Assembly: GCA_902806105.1 (NCBI GenBank)
Contig: CADCVI010000125.1
Location: forward strand, 1-31,059
Origin: an uncultured Rubrobacteraceae bacterium
GTDB taxonomy: Bacteria > Actinomycetota > Rubrobacteria > Rubrobacterales > Rubrobacteraceae
Length of the DNA: 31,059 bases
Direction: 5' to 3'
Program-made: the position numbers and the translations under genes
The notes under the pieces: model-generated
Told to the model about the DNA's origin: nothing
Databases searched by the model: none
The model's input: the letters and a program-made list of their open reading frames with translations, nothing else
Shown: piece after piece, positions 6,853 to 14,610 of the stretch
Layout of the letters: each line of letters starts with the position of its first letter
How positions within the stretch are numbered: the first letter of the stretch is position 1

Positions 6853-7449
6853 GTGGGAACCAAGGGCGAGAGGACGCGGCGCAGGATCGTCGAGCGCGCC
6901 GCGTCCGTCTTCAACACCAGGGGATATTTTGGCTCCTCCATGGGCGACATAGTGCGCGAGACGGGACTGGAGAAGGGCGGCATCTACAACCACTTCGGCA
7001 GCAAGGAGGATCTGGCCCTCGCGGCCTTCGACTACTCGGTCGGCGTGATGCGCGAGCGGTTCGAGGCGGCACTCGGAGGCCGGGAGGGTGCCCAGGAGAA
7101 GCTCCGCGCCATCGTCGGCGTGCTTGCGAGTACCGCCGAGGACCCGCCGGTCAGGGGCGGCTGCCCCGTGCTCAACACCGCCGTCGAGGCGGACGACGCG
7201 CACCGGGCGCTAAAGGAGAGGGCTCGGGGGGCGGCGACGGACTGGCTCCGCCTCATAGGGAGCACCGTCAAGGAGGGCGTCGAGAACGGGGAGCTGGACG
7301 ACCGCACCAAACCGCGGGAGGTGGCGAGCGTGATCGTATCGACGCTGGAGGGCGCGGTGATGCTCAGCAAGCTCGACGACGACCAGGCGCACATGGAGAG
7401 GGCGGTGAAGCACCTCGAGGGGTACGTAGCCTCGTTCGCAAGGGGCTGA
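6853..7449 (+). CDS. TetR/AcrR-family transcriptional repressor
   Basis: About 198 residues. The N-terminal helix-turn-helix domain is clear: GERTRRRIVERAASVFNTRG, then SSMGDIVRETGLEKGGIYNH and FGSKEDLALAAFDYS, the standard TetR pattern. The ligand-binding half contains RGGCPVLNTAVEADDAH, the G-C-P/L-x-N-x-x-x-E signature of the YxaF/LmrA-like C-terminal domains. GTG 6853 is preferred (GAGGG four bases upstream); GTG 6838, overlapping the thioesterase stop, is an alternative. It lies between two thioesterase genes and is a good candidate to bind the palindrome at 6377-6392, controlling its own operon and the divergent exporter. The ligand may be an aromatic or acyl-CoA compound; that is inference. 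Confidence 0.92.
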   Translation: MGTKGERTRRRIVERAASVFNTRGYFGSSMGDIVRETGLEKGGIYNHFGSKEDLALAAFDYSVGVMRERFEAALGGREGAQEKLRAIVGVLASTAEDPPVRGGCPVLNTAVEADDAHRALKERARGAATDWLRLIGSTVKEGVENGELDDRTKPREVASVIVSTLEGAVMLSKLDDDQAHMERAVKHLEGYVASFARG

Positions 7450-7522
7450 AGGAGGGGCGGTCTTACCGGTGGATCACGCCGGTTCGTGGAGCAAGATCGG
7501 TACGCAAAGGAAGGTTGTTTGC

Positions 7523-8077
7523 ATGGACGAGATCGGCGTTCGCACCCGAACCGTGAGCTGGCAGGACCCGCTCCCCGGGGCCGAGGCGGCGAGGGGGATG
7601 AGCGGGCTGGAGTACCTTCGCGCCATGGGCCGGGGAGATCTACCGGGGCCGCCGATAGCGGAGCTCATGGGGTTCGGGTTCGCCGAGATCGAGGAGGGCA
7701 GGGTCGTCTTCGAGTGCGTCCCCGCCGAGTACCACTACAATCCCATCGGTACCGTCCATGGCGGCCTCGCCTGCGCCCTCTTCGACTCCGCGATGGGATG
7801 CGCGATACATACCGCCCTCCCGGCCGGGGTCGGCTACACGACCGTCGAGCTCAAGGTGAACTTTCTCCGCCCCATCAGCACGCGGACCGGGCGCGTCGTG
7901 TGCGAGGGGAAGACCATCCACGTCGGGGGACGCATAGCCACCGCGGAGGCGAGGCTCCTGGACGGGGCCGGCAAGCTCTACGGCCACGCCACGACTACCT
8001 GTATGATCCTGCGTGGTGGAGGGGGCGGAGAAGCCCGCAAGGACGCGGGAGCCGTCGGCGAAGGGGGAGCAGATTGA
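7523..8077 (+). CDS. PaaI-family hotdog thioesterase (second copy, Asp type)
   Basis: A 184-residue hotdog protein. The signature GTVHGGLACALFDSAMGC has the HGG loop plus Asp in the helix, the classical PaaI arrangement, unlike the Glu-type copy at 6444. TTVELKVNFLRPIS is the usual following strand pair. A roughly 60-residue N-terminal extension containing SGLEYLRAM and LPGPPIAELMGF is typical of the PaaI subgroup whose N-terminal helix closes the active site. A Gly-rich, charged tail follows the domain. The ATG at 7523 is supported by AAGGAAGG at 7506-7514. Its stop overlaps the next gene's TTG start by four bases, so the two are probably co-translated. Acyl-CoA substrate not predictable. 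Confidence 0.88.
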   Translation: MDEIGVRTRTVSWQDPLPGAEAARGMSGLEYLRAMGRGDLPGPPIAELMGFGFAEIEEGRVVFECVPAEYHYNPIGTVHGGLACALFDSAMGCAIHTALPAGVGYTTVELKVNFLRPISTRTGRVVCEGKTIHVGGRIATAEARLLDGAGKLYGHATTTCMILRGGGGGEARKDAGAVGEGGAD

Positions 8078-9069
8078 GCGAGACGATGAGGGCTGCGATC
8101 GTGAGGGAGTTCGGCGGACCCGAGGTGCTGCGCGTGGAGGAGGTCCCGCGCCCCGAGCCCGGGGAGGGCGAGGTCCTCGTACAGATCGAGGCCGCGGGCG
8201 TGAACCGGGCCGACGTCCTCACCAGGGGCGGAGGCTACCACGCCGCCGGCCAGCCCCCGATAGTGCCGGGCTTCGAGGGCAGCGGCGTCGTCCGGGAGGT
8301 CGGCGCCTCCGTGACGAACGTCGGCGTCGGGGACCGCGTCTTCGCCTTCGGCGGCAGGCCGGGCTTCTACGCGGAGTACGCGGTCGTCCACGAGGGGCGC
8401 GTGGTCGCCGTGCCTGACGGTCTGGGCGCGGACTCGGCGGCGGCGCTCCCCGTAGCCCCGCTCACGGCGTTCTACTGCCTCCGGCGCCTGGCCCGGGTCG
8501 AGCCGGGGGAGACGGTGCTCGTGTGGGCGGCGGCCAGCGGGGTCGGGGACGTGGCGGTCCAGCTCGCGAAGGCGGCGGGGGCGACCGTGATCGGGACGGC
8601 CGGCTCGGACGAAAAGGTCGCCTGGTCCCTCGAGAACGGCGCGGACCACGGGATAAACCACTCGGGCGAGAGCGTCCTCGACCGGGTCGCGGAGCTCACG
8701 GACGGGGCTGGAGTGGAGGTCGTACTCGACACCGTCGGCGGTTCCCGTTTCGGCGAGAGCCTGAAGGCGGCGGGCCACGGCGGGCGGGTCGTCTCCCTGG
8801 CGAACGTGGCGCTGGAGGGGAGCACGATAGACACCCGCGACTTCTACCCCAAGAACGTGACGATCTACGGCTTTCAGGTCACCAACCTCATGCAGCGCCT
8901 CGGCTACGACCCGAGGGGCGACCTCGCGGAGCTTGCGGACAGCGTCGTCGCCGGCGACCTGAAGGTCCACGTCGACCGGGCCTTCCCCTTGAGCGAGGCT
9001 GCCGAGGCCCACCGCCACATCGAAGGGCGCCTCAATCGGGGCAAGGTCATGCTGCACCCCGGGGAGTGA
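8074..9069 (+). CDS. zinc-independent medium-chain reductase, NADPH:quinone oxidoreductase type
   Basis: A 331-residue MDR-superfamily enzyme that would reduce quinones or other enones/enoyl compounds with NAD(P)H. The N-terminal GroES-like domain starts [20 protein letters not shown], then [14 protein letters not shown] and [17 protein letters not shown]. The Rossmann nucleotide site is [19 protein letters not shown] (around residue 147-165). No zinc-ligand pattern is present, in line with the quinone-oxidoreductase branch. TTG 8074 is chosen over ATG 8086 because GGGGGAG at 8063-8069 is four bases before TTG but sixteen before ATG, and TTG forms a TTGA overlap with the thioesterase stop. 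It is followed by the epoxide-hydrolase-like gene two bases downstream, suggesting one operon. Confidence 0.9.
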   Translation: MSETMRAAIVREFGGPEVLRVEEVPRPEPGEGEVLVQIEAAGVNRADVLTRGGGYHAAGQPPIVPGFEGSGVVREVGASVTNVGVGDRVFAFGGRPGFYAEYAVVHEGRVVAVPDGLGADSAAALPVAPLTAFYCLRRLARVEPGETVLVWAAASGVGDVAVQLAKAAGATVIGTAGSDEKVAWSLENGADHGINHSGESVLDRVAELTDGAGVEVVLDTVGGSRFGESLKAAGHGGRVVSLANVALEGSTIDTRDFYPKNVTIYGFQVTNLMQRLGYDPRGDLAELADSVVAGDLKVHVDRAFPLSEAAEAHRHIEGRLNRGKVMLHPGE

Positions 9070-9071
9070 GC

Positions 9072-9974
9072 ATGAGCGACCCCCTTGCGGAGTTCCCGAA
9101 GCCCTCGCCGACGCCCGCGCCCGTAGCCGACGACCTCTCGGGCTTCGAGGGCCGCGTCGAGCACCGCTACGCCGAGAACGGCGGCGTACGCCTGCACTAC
9201 GCGGCCCTCGGGGAGGGGCCGCTCGTCGTCATGCTCCACGGCTTCCCGGACTACTGGTACACGTGGCGCCACCAGATGGCGGCGCTGGCCGACGCAGGCT
9301 ACCGCGCCGCCGCCCCGGACCTGCGCGGCTACAACCTCTCCGACGCGCCGGAGGGGGCCGGGAGCTACGGCATGAGGGCGCTGCTCGGAGATGTGGGGGC
9401 CGTGATCCAGGCCGAGGGCCGCGAGCGCGCGATGGTCGTCGGGCACGACTGGGGCGGCGCGGTAGCCTGGCAGTTCGCCGCGCGGGTCCCGGGGATGACC
9501 GAGAAGCTCGCCGTTCTCAACCTGCCCCACCTCTCCGGCCTGACCCGCGAGCTCGCGGAGAACCCCGAGCAGTACGAGGCGAGCGCCTACACGCGCCGCT
9601 TCCAGGAGGAGGGCGCTCACGAGGACCTCGACGCCGAGGCGCTCTCCCGCTGGGTCTCCGATCCCGAGGCCAGGCCCCGTTACGTCGAGGCGTTCGAGCG
9701 CTCGAACTTCCAGGCCATGCTCCACTACTACGGGCGCCACTACCCGCGCGAGCCGTACCGGGCGGCGGGACCGCCGGAGGCTCGGGTGGGCTGCTCCGTG
9801 CTCGTGATCCACGGCCTACAGGACCCGTACCTGCTCCCCGGAGCCCTGAGCGGGACCTGGGAGTGGGTGGACGGCGACCTGACGCTCGTCACCATCCCCG
9901 GGGCTGGACACTTCGTCCAGCAGGACGCGGCGGACCTCGTGACGCGCACCCTATTGAGCTGGCTCTCCCGGTGA
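9072..9974 (+). CDS. alpha/beta hydrolase, epoxide-hydrolase type
   Basis: A 300-residue enzyme of the epoxide hydrolase branch, which opens epoxides to diols via an aspartyl-ester intermediate. The oxyanion motif is [13 protein letters not shown] (56-68), the nucleophile elbow is [12 protein letters not shown] with Asp126 (not Ser) as nucleophile, the acid is likely Asp251 in HGLQDPYL, and the base is His280 in [10 protein letters not shown]. Cap-domain tyrosines around 219-220 ([10 protein letters not shown]) could polarise the epoxide. The first 30 residues are a Pro-rich extension. ATG 9072 starts two bases after the reductase stop. The context (thioesterases, quinone reductase, TetR, drug exporter) suggests processing of aromatic or unsaturated compounds. 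Haloalkane or fluoroacetate dehalogenase activity is a less likely alternative. Confidence 0.9.
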   Translation: MSDPLAEFPKPSPTPAPVADDLSGFEGRVEHRYAENGGVRLHYAALGEGPLVVMLHGFPDYWYTWRHQMAALADAGYRAAAPDLRGYNLSDAPEGAGSYGMRALLGDVGAVIQAEGRERAMVVGHDWGGAVAWQFAARVPGMTEKLAVLNLPHLSGLTRELAENPEQYEASAYTRRFQEEGAHEDLDAEALSRWVSDPEARPRYVEAFERSNFQAMLHYYGRHYPREPYRAAGPPEARVGCSVLVIHGLQDPYLLPGALSGTWEWVDGDLTLVTIPGAGHFVQQDAADLVTRTLLSWLSR

Positions 9975-10075
9975 GCCCCGGCCTGCTTGCGTGACCCAGT
10001 TTCTTGATCCCCACCGCAGACGCGCCCTCAGCACCCGGCCCCCGACCGGTGGCATGAGCGGCCGAAAGCTCGGGA

Positions 10076-10097
10076 CCGGAGCTAGGGGGTGCTCCGG
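10076..10097. terminator. 7-bp hairpin between convergent genes
   Basis: CCGGAGC (10076-10082) and GCTCCGG (10091-10097) pair perfectly around an 8-base loop. It lies in the 133-base gap between the ends of the epoxide-hydrolase-like gene (plus) and the racemase homologue (minus). No T-run follows, so a terminator role is plausible but unproven. Confidence 0.4.
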
Positions 10098-10107
10098 CAA
10101 CCCGCTA

Positions 10108-11391
10108 TCAGGCCCGGGCCTCCGCGCGTTCCAGGTACGGGACGGTCATCGGGCCCTCGGGCAGGACGGCGATGGGGGCATCCGGGCCGATGCGTTCCAG
10201 CTCCTCCTGGATGCGAGCCGTTATATCGGCGACCGGCTCGATGTGGACGCGGCGGACGGCTTCGGCCTCGATCTCGCTGTAGAGGCCGACGCGGGCCTTC
10301 TGGAGGATCAGGGCGAAGAGTTGCACCTGCCACTGGTCGTACATCGAGAAGCCGGGGGCGTGGATGGTCTCAAGCATCGCCTCGGGTGAGTCGTGCTCGA
10401 GGAGCATCTTGCGGAAGTTGCCGTGGTCCGGGAAGCCGTCGTTGCAGCGGGAGGCGACGAGGATCAGGCCGCCGTCGGAGACGATCTGGGCCGCCGCCGA
10501 CATCCCCTTCACCGCTTGGTAGAGGTTCTGGTCGAGGGGATAGCCGCCGTTGGAGGTGACGACGATGGGGTACTCCCGCTCGCACGCGACCATGACGGTC
10601 CTCAGGGAGGACTCGCAGCCGGCCGCGTGGGCAGCCAGCGTCTCGCCGCAGAAGAAGCCCGTGATCTCGCGGTCGCCGTTCTGCGTCACGTTTATGCAGA
10701 AGTCGACGGGCAGCAGCGCGCCGTTCGCCCTTATGCGGTCCTGCGTCGGGTTGTCTTCGAGGACGCCCCAGTTGCTCCTTGCGTGGCCGATGATGGGGGC
10801 GCTGTGGTAGTCCATGATCGAACCGATATCCGCCACCGCCGGGAAGATGCCCTTGTATCCCCCCGAGAACCCGGCCATGAAGTGCGGCTCGATAAAGCCC
10901 ATCACGATCCTGCGGTCCGCCTCGACGTACTCGCGGTTCATGTAAACGTCCCGCCCGCTCACCGGCGAGGAGCCCGCAAGCTCCATGGTGGATGGGTCGT
11001 GGGCGTTGTGGTTGACGACGCGGTACCTCGCGTAGACCTCGGGCCCGACCATCACCGCGAGCTCTTCCTCCGTGTTCGCGCGGTGGGAGCCGGTGCCGTT
11101 GACGATCACGACGTTCTCCGGCGGCACGTGAGAGAGCTCCTCGAAGAGCCACGGCAGGAGGCGCTCGCGGGGGAGGGCGCGGGTGCCGTCCGGTATGACC
11201 ACGGCAAGCTTCTCACCGGCCCCGACGATCTCCTTCAGCGGACGGGAGCCTATCGGGCTCCTCACCGCCTCCAGGAACGCCGCCCTCTCGTCCGGCAGCC
11301 CCGGCTCCGGCCTCGGCGTCAGGACCGTGACGTCGTCCGACGGTATCTCTATCCCCAGCTCGCCTCCACCGTACTGCAGATGCGTCAACAT
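10108..11391 (-). CDS. larA: LarA-family nickel-pincer 2-hydroxyacid racemase/epimerase homologue (DUF2088)
   Basis: A 427-residue cytoplasmic enzyme of the lactate racemase family, which interconverts stereoisomers of 2-hydroxyacids by hydride transfer to a nickel-pincer nucleotide. The key residues of Lactiplantibacillus LarA have clear counterparts: Asp68 and Arg71 (PDGTRALP), His103 (GTGSHRANTEEE), His170 and Lys180 (EPHFMAGFSGGYKGIFP; the Lys attaches the cofactor), and His196 (DYHSAPIIGHARSNWG, nickel ligand). The ATG at 11391 is set by a perfect ACCTCCT complement (AGGAGGT at 11401-11407, 9 bases upstream). It is divergent from a monocarboxylate-type transporter. No larB, larC or larE cofactor genes are in the window. 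LarA homologues act on several 2-hydroxyacids, so lactate is only one possible substrate. Confidence 0.9.
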   Translation of the reverse strand: MLTHLQYGGGELGIEIPSDDVTVLTPRPEPGLPDERAAFLEAVRSPIGSRPLKEIVGAGEKLAVVIPDGTRALPRERLLPWLFEELSHVPPENVVIVNGTGSHRANTEEELAVMVGPEVYARYRVVNHNAHDPSTMELAGSSPVSGRDVYMNREYVEADRRIVMGFIEPHFMAGFSGGYKGIFPAVADIGSIMDYHSAPIIGHARSNWGVLEDNPTQDRIRANGALLPVDFCINVTQNGDREITGFFCGETLAAHAAGCESSLRTVMVACEREYPIVVTSNGGYPLDQNLYQAVKGMSAAAQIVSDGGLILVASRCNDGFPDHGNFRKMLLEHDSPEAMLETIHAPGFSMYDQWQVQLFALILQKARVGLYSEIEAEAVRRVHIEPVADITARIQEELERIGPDAPIAVLPEGPMTVPYLERAEARA

Positions 11392-11539
11392 GATCCGTGT
11401 ACCTCCTCGCGGCGCTTCCGTGCCCGTAACTCGCCCTCTCCGGCCAGGCTTACGGCGCATTGTGCATCAGGGCGCGCTCACGTACACGACCCCGGGGTTT
11501 CGGCGGGTTAAGATGGCCCCTTTACGAAGGAGAGGTTTC
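11392..11539. promoter_or_regulatory. divergent promoter region of racemase and transporter
   Basis: About 148 bases separate the two divergent starts. The racemase ribosome site (11401-11407) and the transporter site AAGGAGAGG (11527-11535) are its only sharp features. I see no confident -35/-10 pair. An approximate palindromic patch TGTGCATCAGGGCGCGCTCA lies at 11461-11480 and might bind a regulator, but its symmetry is poor. Confidence 0.35.
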
Positions 11540-12835
11540 TTGCAGAAGGCGGTTGGCGGGCGGTTCTACTACGGCTGGGTCGTGGTCGGGGTGGTCTTTC
11601 TGGCGCTCCTCGTCTCGGCGGGGGTGCGCGCGGCCCCGGCGGTGCTCATCAACCCTCTCGAGACGGAGCTCGGTTGGAGCCGGGCTGCGATCTCCTTCGC
11701 CGTCTCCATCGGCCTTCTCCTCTACGGCCTCTCGGGTCCCGTGGCCGGCTGGCTCATGGACCGCTTCGGCCCGACGAGGGTCGTGCTCTTCGGCCTCGTC
11801 GTGATCGGGGGCAGCACCCTGGCCGGCGCCGCCATGACCGAGCTCTGGCAGCTCAACCTGTTCTGGGGCGCCCTCAGCGGCATCGGCACCGGCGTCGTCG
11901 CCCCCGTCCTCGGCGCGACCGTCGCGAACCGCTGGTTTATCGAGCGCCGCGGCCTCGTCCTCGGCATCCTCGGGGCGGCGGCCTCCGCCGGACAGCTCCT
12001 CTCCGTCCCGGCGCTCATGTGGCTCGTCGTCGCCGTCGGCTGGCGCGAGGGGACGGTCTACCTCGCCGTCGCCTCACTCCTCGTCCTCGCGCCGGTCCTA
12101 CTCTTCATGCGCGACGACCCGGCCCGCATGGGGCTACGTCCCTACGGCGAGCCGGAGAAGAACGCCGCCGAGGAGAGCCCGGCCCCCGAGCCCGGGACCG
12201 CCGTCGCGGACGCCGGGCGCGAGAAGGGGGAAGGGGTGTTGAGACGGGCCGTGAGGGCGCCGGAGTTCTGGCTGCTCTCGGGGAGCTTCTTTATCTGCGG
12301 GGCGTCGTCCAACGGGATCATCGGGGTCCACTTTATCCCCCACTCCATAGACCACGGCATCCCGGAGGTGACGGCCGCGGGCGTCCTCGCGCTCATGGGC
12401 GCGATGAACTTCGTCGGGACCATCGCCTCGGGCTACCTGACGGACCGCTACGACCCCCGCAAGCTCCTCGCCGTCTACTACTCCCTGCGCGGCCTCTCGC
12501 TACTGCTGCTGCCGTTCGTCGATGCGTTCGCGGGCCTCGCCATCTTCGCCGTTTTCTTCGGGCTCGACTACATAGCGACGGTGCCCCCGACCGTGGCGCT
12601 CGTCGCGGACAGGTTCGGCCGGGCGCACGTGGGTACGGTCTTCGGCTGGGTCTTCTTCGCCCACCAGCTTGGCGCCGCCCTCGCCGCCTACCTCGGCGGC
12701 GTCGCCCGCGACTCCCTGGGCGACTACACCGCAGCCTTCCTCGCGGCTGGCATCCTGGCTATTCTGGCCGCCCTCATGGCGAGCCGCGTGAGCCGCTCTT
12801 CGCTCCCCCCGGCCGGGGCTCGTGGCGCCGTCTGA
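11540..12835 (+). CDS. MFS transporter, monocarboxylate (MCT/OFA-like) type
   Basis: About 431 residues. The opening FYYGWVVVGVVFLALLVSAG, followed by INPLETELGWSRAAISFAVS and GWLMDRFGPTRVVL, is the typical signature of the monocarboxylate porter and oxalate/formate-antiporter branch of the major facilitator superfamily. Two six-helix halves are joined by a charged, Pro/Glu-rich cytoplasmic loop (residues about 200-235). Helix 8 has SSNGIIGVHFIPHSIDHG, also common in this branch. TTG 11540 is preferred because AAGGAGAGG precedes it by a few bases; the in-frame ATG at 11513 has no ribosome site. Divergent pairing with a LarA homologue suggests uptake of a 2-hydroxy monocarboxylate that the racemase then inverts. 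Confidence 0.87.
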   Translation: MQKAVGGRFYYGWVVVGVVFLALLVSAGVRAAPAVLINPLETELGWSRAAISFAVSIGLLLYGLSGPVAGWLMDRFGPTRVVLFGLVVIGGSTLAGAAMTELWQLNLFWGALSGIGTGVVAPVLGATVANRWFIERRGLVLGILGAAASAGQLLSVPALMWLVVAVGWREGTVYLAVASLLVLAPVLLFMRDDPARMGLRPYGEPEKNAAEESPAPEPGTAVADAGREKGEGVLRRAVRAPEFWLLSGSFFICGASSNGIIGVHFIPHSIDHGIPEVTAAGVLALMGAMNFVGTIASGYLTDRYDPRKLLAVYYSLRGLSLLLLPFVDAFAGLAIFAVFFGLDYIATVPPTVALVADRFGRAHVGTVFGWVFFAHQLGAALAAYLGGVARDSLGDYTAAFLAAGILAILAALMASRVSRSSLPPAGARGAV

Positions 12836-12836
12836 T

Positions 12837-12857
12837 CCCGGCGGTAGACTAGCCGGG
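12837..12857 (+). terminator. short GC hairpin after the transporter gene
   Basis: CCCGGC (12837-12842) pairs with GCCGGG (12852-12857) around a 9-base loop directly after the transporter stop (12833-12835). No T-run follows. It may be a weak terminator separating the transporter from the lipoate-ligase-like gene, which starts 64 bases after that stop. Confidence 0.3.
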
Positions 12858-12899
12858 CGGCGAACCCTGCAACTCGACTCGGAAGGAAGAACGGACGCG

Positions 12900-13667
12900 A
12901 TGGAACTCCTGACGCCCGAAAGGTTCGAAGACCCCGGGGTGGCCTACGCCTACCAACGGGCGGTCTTCGAGGGCGTCGCCTCCGGCGAGAGGCCCCCGAC
13001 GGTCTCCATCACGCCCACCACGCTCCACGTGGGCGTGACGAAGCGCGACACGCGCAGGCCCGGTTTCGAGGGGGCGGTGCGCGCGGCGAACGAGGAGGGC
13101 TACCCGGTCCTCGTCCGGGGCGCGGGCGGCGGCGCGACCGCGGCCGGTCCCGGCACGCTGGGGTTCTCCATCATCCGTCCTTCGAGGCCGGAGGAGGCGC
13201 GGCGCGGGGTCGGGGAGCGCTACGACGAGGCGGCATCGTTCGTGCTCGCGGCGTTTGCCAGGCTCGGCTTCGACAGGGCGGAGGTCGGTGAGGTGCGGGA
13301 CGAGTTCTGCCCCGGCGACCACAGCATAAGGGTAGGCTCTTTTGGAGAAGGGATGAAGCTCGTCGGGATCGCCCAGCGCCTGACGAGCCGGGCCGCGAGC
13401 GTCGGGGGAATAGTGCTGGTGCACGGCGAGGAGGATCTGGCGCGCGTACTGGGCCGCGTCTACGGCGCCCTCTCCCTCCCCTTCCGCGCCGGGAGCGTCG
13501 GCAGCGTGCGCGCGGCCGGGCACGGCGCGAGCGTCGAGGACGTGGTGGAGGCTCTCGCGGAGGAGGCCAACGTCCGTTACGGCGCCTCCCGCGCCCCCGT
13601 CGACGGGCGGATCATGGATCGAGCCCTCGCGGGACGGCTGGACCACCTCGTGCGTCTGCCCGCGTGA
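12900..13667 (+). CDS. lipoate/octanoate protein ligase (LplA/LipM-like) family protein
   Basis: A 255-residue protein of the BPL/LplA/LipB fold, which loads lipoate or octanoate onto lipoyl domains of 2-oxoacid dehydrogenases and the glycine cleavage system. The substrate loop appears as PVLVRGAGGGATAAGPGTLG (family: RRxxGGGAV.H), the mid motif as DEFCPGDHSIRVG with a Cys at a position like that of LipM-type octanoyltransferases, and the conserved lysine as GMKLVGIAQRLT. The double Arg and His of the first motif are altered, so activity or substrate may differ from LplA. ATG 12900 follows GGAAGGAAG about ten bases upstream. The next gene starts 7 bases after its stop. Family assignment is good; reaction uncertain. 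Confidence 0.78.
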   Translation: MELLTPERFEDPGVAYAYQRAVFEGVASGERPPTVSITPTTLHVGVTKRDTRRPGFEGAVRAANEEGYPVLVRGAGGGATAAGPGTLGFSIIRPSRPEEARRGVGERYDEAASFVLAAFARLGFDRAEVGEVRDEFCPGDHSIRVGSFGEGMKLVGIAQRLTSRAASVGGIVLVHGEEDLARVLGRVYGALSLPFRAGSVGSVRAAGHGASVEDVVEALAEEANVRYGASRAPVDGRIMDRALAGRLDHLVRLPA

Positions 13668-13674
13668 GGAAGGA

Positions 13675-14610
13675 GTGAGCGCGCCCTTGCAGGGGGCGAC
13701 GGAGCCTTCGAGGCCGGGGGCCGCATCGATAGGCCTCGTGCTTGGCTCGGTCTGTTCGGTCCAGATCGGGGCGGCGATCGCCAAGGGACTCTTCGAGGAC
13801 CTCGGGCCAGGCGGCACGGTCTTCCTCAGGACGGCCTTCGCGGCGCTGGTCCTGATCGCGCTGTGGCGGCCCTGGCATGCCCTGCGCACGTCCCGCCTCT
13901 CCCCGGACCCCGCCGAGCGCGGCTCCATCCTGCTCCTTTTCGCGTTCGGGCTCGCCCTGGCGGTGATGAACCTCTGCTTCTACGCGTCCCTGAGCCGCAT
14001 CCCTCTGGGCATCGCGGTGACGCTCGAGTTCACGGGACCCCTGGCCGTCGCCGTCGCGGGCTCTCGCCGCGCTCTGGACGTCCTGTGGGTGGTGCTGGCC
14101 GCCGCCGGGATACTGCTGCTCGCGCCGCTCGGCAGGCTTTTCGGGGAGTCGACCGGCGGCGTGGACCCCTTGGGCGCGGGCCTCGCGCTCCTCGCGGGGG
14201 CGTTCTGGGCGGCGTACATCCTGCTCTCGGGGCGGACCGGGCGCGCATACCCCGGAGGCACCGGGCTCGCGCTCGCCATGGGCATCTCCACGCTCCTGCT
14301 CCTGCCGGTGGGGGTGTGGGACGCGGGCTCCGCCCTGCTCGATCCGGTGCTCCTCGCGGCCGGCTTCGGCGTCGCGATGCTCTCGTCCGCGATCCCCTAC
14401 TCGCTCGAAATAGAGGCCCTGCGCCGCCTCCCCGCCCGCGTCTTCGGGGTCCTGATGAGCCTGGAACCGGCCGTGGGGGCCGCGGCGGGATTTGTCGTCC
14501 TCGGCGAGGTCCTGAACGCGAGGAGCGCCGTCGCCATCGCCCTCGTGGTCGCCGCGAGCGCCGGTGCTTCCCTGGTCCGCAGCAAGCGGCGCGGCCCGAA
14601 ACCCGGCTAG
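13675..14610 (+). CDS. EamA/DMT-superfamily exporter (RhtA-like)
   Basis: A 311-residue, ten-helix inner-membrane transporter made of two EamA repeats. The pattern IGAAIAKGLFEDLGPGGTVFLRTAFAAL, PLGIAVTLEFTGPLAVAV in the first repeat and AAYILLSGRTGRAYPGG opening the second, then SSAIPYSLEIEALRRLPARVFGVLMSLEPAVGA, closely follows the threonine/homoserine exporter RhtA. Amino acid or metabolite export is therefore likely. GTG 13675 sits behind GAGGAAGGA, very close, and only 7 bases after the ligase-like gene. Its TAG stop shares CTAG with the convergent hydrolase. (Motifs are given in pieces; each is read directly from the frame.). Confidence 0.88.
   Translation: MSAPLQGATEPSRPGAASIGLVLGSVCSVQIGAAIAKGLFEDLGPGGTVFLRTAFAALVLIALWRPWHALRTSRLSPDPAERGSILLLFAFGLALAVMNLCFYASLSRIPLGIAVTLEFTGPLAVAVAGSRRALDVLWVVLAAAGILLLAPLGRLFGESTGGVDPLGAGLALLAGAFWAAYILLSGRTGRAYPGGTGLALAMGISTLLLLPVGVWDAGSALLDPVLLAAGFGVAMLSSAIPYSLEIEALRRLPARVFGVLMSLEPAVGAAAGFVVLGEVLNARSAVAIALVVAASAGASLVRSKRRGPKPG
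14607..14610. other. shared CTAG: second convergent pair stopping in one palindrome
   Basis: CTAG at 14607-14610 gives the stop of the EamA gene (TAG, 14608-14610) and of the minus-strand hydrolase (TAG read from 14609-14607). This repeats the layout at 4912-4915. Confidence 0.9.
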
